Assembly: GCA_938082375.1 (NCBI GenBank)
Contig: CALKCJ010000007.1
Location: forward strand, 1-64,000
Direction of reading: 5' to 3'
DNA from: an uncultured Thermomicrobiaceae bacterium
Lineage (GTDB): Bacteria > Chloroflexota > Chloroflexia > Thermomicrobiales > Thermomicrobiaceae
Length of the DNA stretch: 64,000 nucleotides
Part shown: in pieces, positions 52,083-63,887 of the stretch
Layout of the letters: each line of letters opens with the position of its first letter
How positions within the stretch are numbered: the stretch's first letter is position 1
The notes under the pieces: model-generated
Told to the model about the DNA's origin: nothing
Seen by the model: the letters and a program-made list of their open reading frames with translations, nothing else
Databases searched by the model: none
Translations under genes and position numbers: made by a program

Positions 52083-52754
52083 CTAGCTCAGGTCAGCCAG
52101 AGCGGCCTCCGGCTCCTTGCGCAGGCCGAGGAAGATCGGCGTATCGAGCTGGGTGTAGCGGCGAACCTCGGCGGCGCGCAGCCGTTGCACCATCGTCACC
52201 AGGGTGGCAACGTCGTCGTCCTCTAGCGCGACGATGAACTCCTGATCCTGCACCCCGAAGGAGTTCACTGTGTTGGTGAGGACGCTCGGGAACTCGTCGC
52301 CGAGTCTCCCGTGCTCGACCATCAGCTCGCGCCGGCGCTCGAACGGCAGCAGGTACCACTCCGGCGTCTTGGTGAAGGGATAGACGCTCAGGTATCGCTT
52401 GGGAGGGATGCCGTGCAGGAAGGCAGGGCCATGGGTGGGATCGTACTGCGAAGCACCCGCGACGCCAAGGTAGGCATAGCGCATCTCCAGTGCCTGGCCC
52501 AGTGGCGTCCGGTTGAGCGCGACAGCCAGCCGCTGCAGGCGCTCGGGATCATCGGCTATCAGCCAGAGGATCAGGTCGACATCGGCCCGGAAGCCGATGC
52601 TCGAGTAGGCTCCTCGTCGGCGCACGCCCTCGGCGTCGCTGAGCACCCCCAGGAACCGCTCTCGCGCCGTCGCCTGGGCCTCTGGCGAGAGCTCTCGCAA
52701 ACGCGGCGTCGCCTTGTAGAGCCAGAAGACCGTGTAGACCTGTTGCCCGCTCAT
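52083..52754 (-). CDS. chdC: Coproheme decarboxylase (HemQ/ChdC, chlorite dismutase family)
   Basis: The 223-residue protein belongs to the Cld superfamily as the haem-biosynthetic ChdC: KRYLSVYPFTKTPEWYLLPF contains the Tyr that forms the radical in coproheme decarboxylation, MVEHGRLGDEF holds the proximal His, and TNTVNSFGVQDQEFIVALE follows. A true chlorite dismutase would carry an Arg in place of Gln near the distal pocket, and the Gln of GVQDQ argues for ChdC. The enzyme completes haem synthesis by the coproporphyrin route. It has 59 bp to the M16 peptidase gene on the same strand. Confidence 0.88.
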   Translation of the reverse strand: MSGQQVYTVFWLYKATPRLRELSPEAQATARERFLGVLSDAEGVRRRGAYSSIGFRADVDLILWLIADDPERLQRLAVALNRTPLGQALEMRYAYLGVAGASQYDPTHGPAFLHGIPPKRYLSVYPFTKTPEWYLLPFERRRELMVEHGRLGDEFPSVLTNTVNSFGVQDQEFIVALEDDDVATLVTMVQRLRAAEVRRYTQLDTPIFLGLRKEPEAALADLS

Positions 52755-52813
52755 CAGCCTGTGCTCCCCCGTCGCTCAGCCGGTAAGAGGGGTCGGTTCC
52801 CTCCCAGCGCAGA

Positions 52814-55459
52814 TTATGCCACCGGCCTCGTCGACGCCTCTGCTACTGGCGGCTCGGGCCCAGCGACAACGATGGCCATGCGCTCAGGAGTCAGGTAGCG
52901 CCGGGCCACCTCCTGGATCTGCTCGGCCGTGATGTTTCCGATGAGATGCGGCAGGCGGTTGACGTAGTCCAGCCCTAGATCGTAGAAGGCAAGGTCGAGC
53001 GCCAACGAGGCGATCGCGCCGCTGGTCTCCAGCCCGAGCGGCAAGCTGCCGAGCAGGTACGTCCGCGCGTCGCTAAGCTCGCGCAGGTCGACCGCTTCCT
53101 CGCGCAGCCGGATCACCTCAGCGATGATCTGCTCGATGGCGCGCTCAATATTGACCGGATTGACGCCGGCATAGGCCATCCAGAGACCGGGGCCGATGCC
53201 CCCTTCGAGCGTGCTGCTCGCGTAGTAGGCCAGGCCGAGCCGCTCGCGCACACTGGCGCCAAGGCGGCCCATCATGCCGAGCCGGCCGAGGACGATGTTG
53301 GCCAGGCGCAAAGCCTCGTAGTCGGGATGACGGCGAGGGATGGTGGGCAGCCCCAGGGCGATGTCGGCCTGGCTCTTGCCGGGCAGAGTCTCTTGGCGCC
53401 GGATTCGGCCCGCTGGCGGCTCGACCAGTGGGATGGCTAGCTGCGGTGCCTGGCCGGGCTCCCAGCCGGCGAACGCGGTTTCGATGTGCCTCCAAGCTTC
53501 CTCAACCGGAACCCCACCGGCGACGGCGAGATACGCTCGCTCGGGCCGGTAATAGCGGTGGTGGAAATCGAGGAGTTCCTGGCGCGTGCACTCGTGCAAT
53601 CGCTCCTCGCTCCCCAGTACCCGGTGGTGGTACGGGTGTCCAGGCGGGTACAACACGCTGCGCAGCGTGTAGTCAGCCTGGGCACGGGTACTGTTCAGCG
53701 CCTGGCGTAGGGCGGTGAGCGCCTGGGCACGCACGCGCTCCAGCTCGTCGTCCGGGAACGTGGGTCGTAACACGACCTCAGCCATCAGCTCGACGACGCG
53801 TGGCAGGTCGTCGCGTAGGCAGGTCGCGCTGATATCAACGGCATCGCGCCCCACGCCGACGGAAAGGGCGGCTCCCAGCGCATCGAGTTCCTCGTTGAGC
53901 GCGTCGAAGCTTCGGAGATCGGTGCCGTGAGCTAGCATCTGACCGGTGAGGTAGGCAGTACCCGGGCGCTCGACATCGCGCGCGGCACCGGCCGGCAGCC
54001 GCAGGGTCACCGCCGCGACCTGGCTGGTCGGGTCATAGTGGCCGAGCAGGGTCAAACCGTTCGTCAACCTAGACTGCTCGAACGTGAGGCTTACCCGGGG
54101 ATACGTGACAGATTCGGACTCAGGGTGGAGCAAGAACTGTGGGTGAGCGGCCAGCCGCTCGGCCGGCGGCGCGGCTGTCGCAGCCGGCCCGGTCGGCTCC
54201 AGCCAGCCGACGGTGCGCCGCTCCGGCACCAGGTAGGTGTTAGCTACCCGCAGCAGTTCATCCGGCGTGACGCTCGCGAACTCGTCGAGCAGCCTGTCCG
54301 GATCGAGTTCCGGCTCGACGGTATGCACCATGCCGAGGAAGTAGCCCAAGGGGGTGACCTGCTCGTAAGCCTGTGCGAACTGCGCGCGGAGCTGGCGGAT
54401 AGCCCGGGCTAGCTCGTCGGGCAGAACCGGTTCCTCCCGTATCCGCGCCAGCTCCCGTTCGACGATGGCTTCGACTTGAGCGGGGTCGGCTGTCGGCGTG
54501 AGGGTGGCCGACACGGTGAACAGATACGGGTCGATGGTGAGGGCGAAGCTGGACGCCGCACTGCTACAGAGGCCGCTCGAGACCAGCGCGCGGTAGAGCC
54601 GTGAACTCCGTCCCATCCCTCCCCCGCCAAAGCTCACCGGCTTGGCACCGGAAAGGATGGTGTCGAGGACGACGAGTGCTGTGACGTCGGGACTGCCGGC
54701 TGGGGGCGCGTGCCAGGCCATGAGCAGCACCGGCGTCGGGGCCGGGCGGCGGACGATGACCCGCCGCTCGCCCCACTGCTCAGGCTCGCGGGCGCGCACC
54801 GGCGGCGGCTCGGCGCCAGCAGGGATGCCGCCAAAGAAGTGTGTGACCAACTGGAGCATCTGCTCGGCGTCGAAGTCGCCGACGAGTACCAGCGTCGCGT
54901 TGTTGGGGGCATAGAAGGTGCGGTAGTGCCGGTACAACTCCTCGCGAGTGATGGCCAGTAGGTCTTCGCGGTGGCCGATGACCGGCTGGCCGTAGGGGTG
55001 TGCCCGGAAGGCAGCGGCCAGCACCTCCTCCCGCAGGAAGTAGGCGGGCTGGTTCTCGTTGCCCTCGCGCTCGGAGAGGATGACGGTGCGCTCCCGCTCG
55101 ACCTCGGCCGGGTCGAAGGCGGCGTGGTGCATCCGGTCGGACTCGATCTCGAGCGCCAGCCGGACGGCAGTGTTCGGCAGCGTCTCGAAGTAGGCGGTGT
55201 AGTCGATCCAGGTGAAGCCGTTGAGCGTGCCGCCCCAGCGGTTGACCTCGCGGAAGATGCTACCAGGCGGGAAACGTGGTGTGCCCTTGAAGAGCATGTG
55301 CTCCACCCAGTGGGAGATGCCGGTGAGGCCGGGCGGCTCGTTGCGGGAGCCGACGCGGTACCAGACCCAGCAGGACACGACCGGAACCCGGTGGAGTTCC
55401 CGCAGGATGACGGTCAGGCCGTTATCGAGCCGTGCGGTGATGGTGGTCGGACTACCCAT
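52814..55459 (-). CDS. Zinc protease, M16 family, two fused peptidase units
   Basis: The 881-residue protein holds two M16 units in one chain. The first has the inverted zinc motif HWVEH (residues 50-54) and the downstream Glu in VILSEREGNENQP; the second (from about residue 460, SRLTNGLTLLGHYDPTSQVA) lacks the motif and has a degenerate TGQMLAHGT at the matching place. A catalytic and an inactive half are the rule in this family. No signal peptide is seen, so it is probably cytoplasmic. Confidence 0.9.
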   Translation of the reverse strand: MGSPTTITARLDNGLTVILRELHRVPVVSCWVWYRVGSRNEPPGLTGISHWVEHMLFKGTPRFPPGSIFREVNRWGGTLNGFTWIDYTAYFETLPNTAVRLALEIESDRMHHAAFDPAEVERERTVILSEREGNENQPAYFLREEVLAAAFRAHPYGQPVIGHREDLLAITREELYRHYRTFYAPNNATLVLVGDFDAEQMLQLVTHFFGGIPAGAEPPPVRAREPEQWGERRVIVRRPAPTPVLLMAWHAPPAGSPDVTALVVLDTILSGAKPVSFGGGGMGRSSRLYRALVSSGLCSSAASSFALTIDPYLFTVSATLTPTADPAQVEAIVERELARIREEPVLPDELARAIRQLRAQFAQAYEQVTPLGYFLGMVHTVEPELDPDRLLDEFASVTPDELLRVANTYLVPERRTVGWLEPTGPAATAAPPAERLAAHPQFLLHPESESVTYPRVSLTFEQSRLTNGLTLLGHYDPTSQVAAVTLRLPAGAARDVERPGTAYLTGQMLAHGTDLRSFDALNEELDALGAALSVGVGRDAVDISATCLRDDLPRVVELMAEVVLRPTFPDDELERVRAQALTALRQALNSTRAQADYTLRSVLYPPGHPYHHRVLGSEERLHECTRQELLDFHHRYYRPERAYLAVAGGVPVEEAWRHIETAFAGWEPGQAPQLAIPLVEPPAGRIRRQETLPGKSQADIALGLPTIPRRHPDYEALRLANIVLGRLGMMGRLGASVRERLGLAYYASSTLEGGIGPGLWMAYAGVNPVNIERAIEQIIAEVIRLREEAVDLRELSDARTYLLGSLPLGLETSGAIASLALDLAFYDLGLDYVNRLPHLIGNITAEQIQEVARRYLTPERMAIVVAGPEPPVAEASTRPVA

Positions 55460-55671
55460 GCGCGCGATCCTTCCGAGCGAGCTGGCCGCTGGGCCGCCGG
55501 CCTCGATGATGCCAGGGGGCTCCCTTTAGTGCCAGCGGCCGGGGCGAGCGAGTGCTCGGCGGCCGCGAGCGCTCGGCAACTGGGGGCAGAGCCTGGCCGA
55601 AGGTGGCCGCGATAGCGACATATCCCTAGTAGGCCCACAGTAACCCCCTAACACTCCGCTTGCCAGCACGT
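55460..55671. other. Intergenic region between M16 peptidase and aconitase genes
   Basis: No gene seen. No clear promoter boxes were found for the M16 gene. Confidence 0.35.
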
Positions 55672-58461
<2,790 letters not shown>

Positions 58462-58911
58462 CCCGCGCCTCCTACTCTTCCGCTCCTGCCCGGCTGCCTG
58501 GTCGGCCAGCTCGTGCGCGACCGACACGCAGGAGAGCTAGCTTCCAATTCCATACTACCGTACCCACCCAGCGGGTGCCCGGCATCAACCCTGCTGGCCT
58601 TGCCGGTCTTTCGAGGTGTGCGCGCGGAGCACGGGTTGAAGAAGTCGAACTTTTCCTGACAGACAGGTGTCACCGCTCTGCCTACACTACCAGCCGTGAC
58701 GGGATAAGCCGGACGACTCCTCTAGGTGGTCTTGGCTCGTTCCGAAGCTGCCGATCCATACCTATCCCCTCAGGGATTGGCAGAGACAACCTCAAAACGC
58801 CTCTTATTTCCCCTCTTCACCCCCTGTGTCGGGACAGCGGTAATCACCCCGCTGTCCCGCCCCATTTGTCCACGTGCTGGCAGTGCACTGGCCCCGAGGC
58901 GTGTCGGCGAG
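58462..58911. other. Intergenic region with two dyads, no gene seen
   Basis: The 450-bp gap carries TGACA-N6-TGTCA (58657-58672) and a strong hairpin at 58831-58858. No coding sequence is supported. Confidence 0.45.
58831..58858 (-). terminator. Perfect 10-bp hairpin after the cox operon
   Basis: GGGACAGCGG (58831-58840) and CCGCTGTCCC (58849-58858) pair perfectly over an 8-base loop, 54 bp beyond the stop of the XdhC-YHS gene. No T-run follows on the - strand, so termination would be factor-dependent or the hairpin may protect the transcript. Confidence 0.45.
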
Positions 58912-59946
58912 TCAAGCGTTCTGAACGCGGCCCAAGTACTCGGTAGGAGAGGCGAGGAACCGGCGACGGCAGGCGGGACAGCAAAAGTAATAGCGGTGCC
59001 CTTCATACTCGGCAGCGTAACTACTGGTGATCTCGACGGTCATCCCGCAGACAGGATCGAGCGCCGTAGCCGGCTGAGCAGGCTCGGTGGTCGAGCCGAC
59101 CACGGCGGCGAGCGGCGAAAGCGTCGATTTATGGGCGATGATCTCGGCCAGGATGCTCACCGCGATCTCCTCGGGCTCGGTCGCCCCGATATCCAGGCCA
59201 GCCGGGGCTTTGACCCGCGCGAGCAGGTCGGGCGAGAGCCCTGACGCCTCGAGCGCTGAGCGGACGACCTCGAAACGCCGGCGGCTCGCGACGAGCGCGA
59301 TGAACGCGGAGCCGGCTCGGAGTGCCCGCTCGACCGCCTCCTCGTCGTACATTCCCATCGTCGCGACGACCGCGACCGTCTGGCGCCCGTGGAGGAGTCC
59401 GTCGAGCTCGAGCGTCGCCAGTGTGACGTCTGCTCCCGGCACTGGCAGCCCGCTGGCACCGGGACGGACAGCGACCACACGGTAGCCCATCGCCTGCCCG
59501 AGGCGAATGAGAGCCTGGGCTACCGGGCTCTCTCCGAAAACGACGAGCTGCAACGGTGGCAGGAACGGCTCGAGAAAGATCTCGAGCGCCCCGCCGCTGT
59601 GGCAGGTCATCGGAACAACGACAACATCGCGACGGTCACCGGCTGGTTGGCCTTCTGGGTCGAGCCGGAGAATGCGCGGTCGCCCATCGTGCAAGGCCTT
59701 GAGCGCTTCCTGGACGACCGCCGGCTGGGCGCAGCTCCCTCCGACCCAGCCGAACAGCGCGCCATCGGCCGTCACGATACCCTTGGCGCCCGGCTTGGCC
59801 GAGGTGGGCCGCTGGCTCCAGACGACTGTTGCGAGGACGAACGGCTGGCCGCTCTGCTTGAGTTCGGCGGCCCGCTCGAAGATGTCTTGCGAGAGCGCGC
59901 CCGCGCTCTCGGTGCCCAACCGGCTCGGCTGCTGGTCACTGTCCAT
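58912..59946 (-). CDS. XdhC/CoxI-family maturation factor fused to a YHS domain
   Basis: The 344-residue protein starts at ATG 59946 behind AGGAGG. Residues about 20-120 are the XdhC_CoxI domain (FVLATVVWSQRPTSAKPGAKG and GWVGGSCAQPAVVQEALK), residues about 155-295 the Rossmann XdhC_C domain (LQLVVFGESPVAQALIRLG and VVATMGMYDEEAVERAL). The last 45 residues form a YHS domain, DPVCGMTVEITSSYAAEYEG followed by HRYYFCCPACRRRF, which binds metal by its Cys residues. XdhC proteins hold or sulfurate the molybdenum cofactor for xanthine-oxidase-family enzymes. It follows coxL by 184 bp and most likely serves CO dehydrogenase. Confidence 0.88.
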   Translation of the reverse strand: MDSDQQPSRLGTESAGALSQDIFERAAELKQSGQPFVLATVVWSQRPTSAKPGAKGIVTADGALFGWVGGSCAQPAVVQEALKALHDGRPRILRLDPEGQPAGDRRDVVVVPMTCHSGGALEIFLEPFLPPLQLVVFGESPVAQALIRLGQAMGYRVVAVRPGASGLPVPGADVTLATLELDGLLHGRQTVAVVATMGMYDEEAVERALRAGSAFIALVASRRRFEVVRSALEASGLSPDLLARVKAPAGLDIGATEPEEIAVSILAEIIAHKSTLSPLAAVVGSTTEPAQPATALDPVCGMTVEITSSYAAEYEGHRYYFCCPACRRRFLASPTEYLGRVQNA

Positions 59947-59999
59947 GGCAACCGCCTCCTGACACGAGCCAGGGAGATCTCGGTCGAGTTCCTGATACC

Positions 60000-60027
60000 A
60001 AGTATGCCAAGACACCTCGGCATACTT
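60000..60027 (-). promoter_or_regulatory. Perfect 9-bp dyad between coxL and the XdhC-YHS gene
   Basis: AAGTATGCC (60000-60008) and GGCATACTT (60019-60027) are exact inverted copies with a 10-base spacer, 54 bp upstream of the XdhC-YHS start codon. It could be an operator or a leader hairpin; no T-run follows, so termination after coxL is less likely. Confidence 0.4.
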
Positions 60028-60130
60028 CTGTCCAGTGGCGTTGACCGAGTCCCCCTGACCATGTCGCTCTCGGCTCTCGATCGAGCGGGGGCACGAGACG
60101 GGTGCTCGCATCGTGCCCGGCACCGTGCTC

Positions 60131-62476
60131 TTACTCGGCTACCCCCTTTTCGGCGAGGAGCTGGTAGAGCTTGGCCGGCGTGATCGGGATGTCGATGTGA
60201 CGCACCCCCAGGTGGCTGAGCGCGTCGACTACCGCGTTGACGATGGCTGGCGGTGCGCCGATAGTCGGGCTCTCTCCTACCCCTTTGGCGCCCAGCGGGT
60301 GATGCGGCGAGGGGGTGACCGTCTTATCGGTCTTCCAGTGCGGAGTCTCCACTGCCGTGGGCAGCAGGTAGTCCATGAAGGTGCCCGTGAGTATCGTGCC
60401 GTTGTCGTCGTAGACGATCTCCTCCAAGAGTGCCGGCGCCATGCCCATAGTCAACCCGCCGTGGATCTGTCCCTCGACGATCATCGGGTTGATGATGGTG
60501 CCACAGTCGTCGACCGCCAGGAACTCGCGCACCTTCACCAGACCCGTGCCGCGGTCGATGTCGACGACACAGACGTAGGCGCCAAACGGGAAGGTCATGT
60601 TGGGCGGATCGTAGTAGCAGACGGCCTCCAGACCGCCCTCGAGTCCTTGCGGGAAGTTGGTGTAGGCAGCGAAGGCGATCTCCTGCATCGTCTTAAAGCG
60701 ATCCGGCGAGCCCTTGACGCGGAAGGCGTAGTCATGCCACTCGAGGTCATCGGGACTCACCTCGAGCAAATGCGCGGCGATGAGCCGTGCCTTCTCCCGA
60801 ATCTTGCGTGCCGCCACGGCGGTGGCGGCGCCAGCGACCGGCGTGCTGCGGCTCGCGTAGGTGCCGAGCCCATACGGGGCGGTATCGGTGTCGCCGTGTT
60901 CGACGAGGATGTTCTCGACGGGGAGCCCGAGCTCCTCGGCGACGATCTGGGCGAAGGTCGTCTCGTGGCCCTGGCCTTGTGTCTGCACACCGATGCGGAC
61001 AATGGCTGAGCCCGTGGGGTGAACGCGGATCTCGGCGCTGTCGAACATCTTGATCCCGAGGATGTCGAAGGTGTGTGACGGGCCAGCCCCGACGATCTCG
61101 GTGAACGTCGAGATGCCGATCCCCATCAGCTCCCCGCGAGCGCGTCGCTCGGCCTGCTCACGGCGCAGCTCCTGGTAGCCGATCGCGTCGAGCGCCTTTT
61201 GCAGCGTGGCCGGGTAGTTGCCGCTGTCGTACTCCCAGCCGGTCGGCGACTTGTAGGGGAACTGCTCCGGCCGGATGAAGTTCTTGAAGCGGATCTCCGC
61301 AGGATCCATCCCGAGCTCGTCGGCCAGCACGTCCACCATCCGCTCGATCGTGTGCACGGCCTCGGTGACCCGGAACGAGCAGCGGTAGGCCACGCCCCCG
61401 GGCGGCTTGTTGGTGTAGACGCCATCGACGGCCACGTGAGCAGCTTCCATATCGTAGGAGCCAGTGCAGACGCTGAAGAGGCCGGCCGGAAACTTCGAGG
61501 GGTTCGCGGCGGCGTCGAACGCGCCGTGGTCAGCGACCGTGTGCACGCGCATGGCGCGGATCTTGCCGTCCCGCGTGGCGGCGAGCTCGGCGTGGATGTG
61601 GTAGTCGCGGGCGAACGAGTCGGCCTGGAGGTTCTCCGAGCGATCCTCGATCCACTTGATGGGCTTGCCCAGCTTCAGGGCCGCGTAGGTGGCGATGACG
61701 TAGCCGGGGTAGACCGGAACTTTGCCGCCGAAACCGCCGCCGATGTCGGGCGAGATAATCCGGATCTTGTGTTCGGGAATGCCGCTCACCAGCGAGAACA
61801 CTGTGCGGTGCGCATGTGGCGCCTGGGAGGTCATCCAGATCGTCAGCTTGTCGGTCGCCCGGTCGTAGTTGACGACACAGCCGCAGGTCTCGATCGAGCA
61901 GACATGGATGCGCGGGATGTAGAGATCCTGGCTGACGACAACCTCGGCTTCCTGGAAGATCCGGTCGGTCTTCTCTTTGTCGCCCGCCTCCCAGTGCCAG
62001 ATGTGGTTAGTCTTCTGCTCGCGGTCCGGGCGCACCAGCGGCGCGCCGGGCTCCAGCGCCTTGAACGGGTCGAGCACCGGCGTCAGCGGCTCGTACTCGA
62101 CCTCGACGGCCAGCACCGCGTCGGCTGCGGTGTAGCGGTCAGTCGCGACGACCGCCGCCACCTCCTGGGCGTAGTAGACGACTCGCTCGGTGGGCAGCAC
62201 CATCTGGCGGTCGCTCATCAGCGTCGGCATCCAGGCAAGCCCGGCTTTCTCCAGCTCGGCGCCGGTGATGACGTCGACGACCCCAGGCATGGCGAGCGCC
62301 TTGGATGGGTCGATCCGCTTGATGCGAGCGTGCGCGTAGGGGCTGCGCACGATGTCAAGGTACAGCATGCCGGGGAGCTTGATGTCGTCTACATAGGTTC
62401 CCTTGCCCCGGATGAAACGGGGATCCTCTTTGCGCTTGACCGGGTGGCCGAGGCCACGGATCGGTGTCGTGGTCAT
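60131..62476 (-). CDS. coxL: Aerobic carbon monoxide dehydrogenase large subunit, form I
   Basis: The 781-residue Mo/Cu subunit carries the diagnostic form I active-site loop AYRCSFR at residues 363-369; the Cys (366) binds the copper of the Mo-S-Cu centre. Other features are DIGGGFGGK near 244-252 and the catalytic Glu in KGVGESPT (about Glu735). It oxidises CO to CO2 and feeds electrons to respiration. ATG 62476 has AAGGAGAG upstream and lies 4 bp after coxS. The gene order coxM-coxS-coxL is that of known form I clusters. Confidence 0.95.
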   Translation of the reverse strand: MTTTPIRGLGHPVKRKEDPRFIRGKGTYVDDIKLPGMLYLDIVRSPYAHARIKRIDPSKALAMPGVVDVITGAELEKAGLAWMPTLMSDRQMVLPTERVVYYAQEVAAVVATDRYTAADAVLAVEVEYEPLTPVLDPFKALEPGAPLVRPDREQKTNHIWHWEAGDKEKTDRIFQEAEVVVSQDLYIPRIHVCSIETCGCVVNYDRATDKLTIWMTSQAPHAHRTVFSLVSGIPEHKIRIISPDIGGGFGGKVPVYPGYVIATYAALKLGKPIKWIEDRSENLQADSFARDYHIHAELAATRDGKIRAMRVHTVADHGAFDAAANPSKFPAGLFSVCTGSYDMEAAHVAVDGVYTNKPPGGVAYRCSFRVTEAVHTIERMVDVLADELGMDPAEIRFKNFIRPEQFPYKSPTGWEYDSGNYPATLQKALDAIGYQELRREQAERRARGELMGIGISTFTEIVGAGPSHTFDILGIKMFDSAEIRVHPTGSAIVRIGVQTQGQGHETTFAQIVAEELGLPVENILVEHGDTDTAPYGLGTYASRSTPVAGAATAVAARKIREKARLIAAHLLEVSPDDLEWHDYAFRVKGSPDRFKTMQEIAFAAYTNFPQGLEGGLEAVCYYDPPNMTFPFGAYVCVVDIDRGTGLVKVREFLAVDDCGTIINPMIVEGQIHGGLTMGMAPALLEEIVYDDNGTILTGTFMDYLLPTAVETPHWKTDKTVTPSPHHPLGAKGVGESPTIGAPPAIVNAVVDALSHLGVRHIDIPITPAKLYQLLAEKGVAE

Positions 62477-62480
62477 AGGC

Positions 62481-62990
62481 TTACTCTCCTTCCGCAATGC
62501 CGGCGGCAGCCGGTACCGTCTCGCGCATCGTGTGTGCCGCGTATTGGATCGCCTTCACGATGTTGACGTAGCCGGTGCAGCGACACAGGTTACCGGAGAT
62601 GGCCTTACGGATCTCCTCCTCGCTGGGATCCGGGTTCTCTTGGAGCAGCGCCACGGCAGTCATCATCATGCCCGGCGTGCAGAAGCCACACTGGAGGCCA
62701 TGTTCCTCCCAGAAGCCCTCCTGTACCGGGTGGAGCTGGCCGTCGCGCTCGAGCCCCTCGACTGTCAGGAGCTCGCCGCCATCGGCCTGGACGGCGAAGA
62801 CGGTGCAGGACTTGACCGGCCGGCCGTTCCATAGGACAGTGCAGGCGCCGCAACTGGTTGTATCGCAGCCGATATGGGTACCGGTGAGGTTGAGCACGTC
62901 ACGGATGAAGTGGACGAGCAGCATGCGCGGCTCGACTTCGACCTGGTAGGATTGGCCGTTCACCGTGAGCTGAATCGGGACTCGCTCCAT
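62481..62990 (-). CDS. coxS: Carbon monoxide dehydrogenase 2Fe-2S subunit
   Basis: The 169-residue subunit has the first cluster motif [16 protein letters not shown] with a further Cys in VKSCTVF, and the second cluster in QCGFCTPGM and [12 protein letters not shown]. Both 2Fe-2S clusters link the Mo/Cu site in CoxL to FAD in CoxM. It lies 24 bp after coxM. Confidence 0.95.
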   Translation of the reverse strand: MERVPIQLTVNGQSYQVEVEPRMLLVHFIRDVLNLTGTHIGCDTTSCGACTVLWNGRPVKSCTVFAVQADGGELLTVEGLERDGQLHPVQEGFWEEHGLQCGFCTPGMMMTAVALLQENPDPSEEEIRKAISGNLCRCTGYVNIVKAIQYAAHTMRETVPAAAGIAEGE

Positions 62991-63014
62991 GAGATCCTCT
63001 CCCTTCGTGAGCGA

Positions 63015-63887
63015 CTAGGCTGCCCGTGCCCGGCTCAACGCTTTCTGGAGGGCGCGCAAGGTCATCGTTCGGGCGACCGCGCGCTTGTACTCGGCCGGCC
63101 CGCGCAGGTCACTGGTGGGATCAGCAGCCTGGGCTGCCAGTTCAGCGGCAGCGCGGAACAGCTCGTCGGACGGAGCCTGGCCGAGCAGCGCGCGCTCGGC
63201 CGCCTCGGCACGCAGCGGTTTGTGATACACGTTGGTCAGTCCAATACCCGCACGGGCGATCTTCCCGGCCTCGTCGAGTGCCAGGAAAGCAGCCGCGGCC
63301 GCGACCGCGTAGTCGCCCACCTTGCGCTCGAATTTCATGTAGGCTCCACCGCAGTGCGGCGGTGGAGCCGGAACCCGGATCTCGGTGAGGATCTCGTCCG
63401 GGGCCAGTGCGGTAGTGAAGGTATCGACGAAGAACTCGTCGATCGGGATGACTCGCTCGCCGCTCGGGCCGCGCGCGACCACCTCGGCCCGGAGCGCCAG
63501 CATAGTCGCTGGGTGGTCGTTGGCCGGGTCACCGTGGGCGAGGTTGCCGCCCACCGTGGCGAGGTTCCGTACCAGTGGATCGGCGATGACTTCAGCGGTG
63601 TCAGCGATGATCGGGTACTGCTGGCGGATAAGCGGTGAGCGCTCAAGCGTGGTTTCTCGCACGAGGCCGCCGATAGCGAGGAGGCCGTTGTGCTCCTCGA
63701 TGGTGTCGAGACCAGGAACACCGTTGATGTCGACGATGACCGCGGGCTCGGCGAGGCGGAACTTCATCATCGGGATGAGGCTCTGGCCCCCGCTGAGTAT
63801 CTTGGCGTCACCGCCGTACTGCTGGAGTAAGGCGATGGCCTCCTCAATCGACGCCGCTCTGCGGTAGCTGAATGGCGCTGGTATCAT
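63015..63887 (-). CDS. coxM: Carbon monoxide dehydrogenase FAD subunit
   Basis: The 290-residue subunit starts at ATG 63887 behind GGGGAGG. FAD-binding motifs are ILSGGQSLIPMMKFRLAEP (near residue 31) and NLATVGGNLAHGDPANDHP (near residue 108); the C-terminal CO_deh_flav_C domain follows from about residue 178. It passes electrons to quinone or a quinone-linked acceptor. It is the first gene of the operon; the 113 bp to the window edge shows no convincing promoter. Confidence 0.95.
   Translation of the reverse strand: MIPAPFSYRRAASIEEAIALLQQYGGDAKILSGGQSLIPMMKFRLAEPAVIVDINGVPGLDTIEEHNGLLAIGGLVRETTLERSPLIRQQYPIIADTAEVIADPLVRNLATVGGNLAHGDPANDHPATMLALRAEVVARGPSGERVIPIDEFFVDTFTTALAPDEILTEIRVPAPPPHCGGAYMKFERKVGDYAVAAAAAFLALDEAGKIARAGIGLTNVYHKPLRAEAAERALLGQAPSDELFRAAAELAAQAADPTSDLRGPAEYKRAVARTMTLRALQKALSRARAA

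Noticed and set aside
61199-62566. Open frame of 455 codons on the + strand
   Set aside because: Antisense to coxL, with low-complexity Val/Asp/Arg composition.
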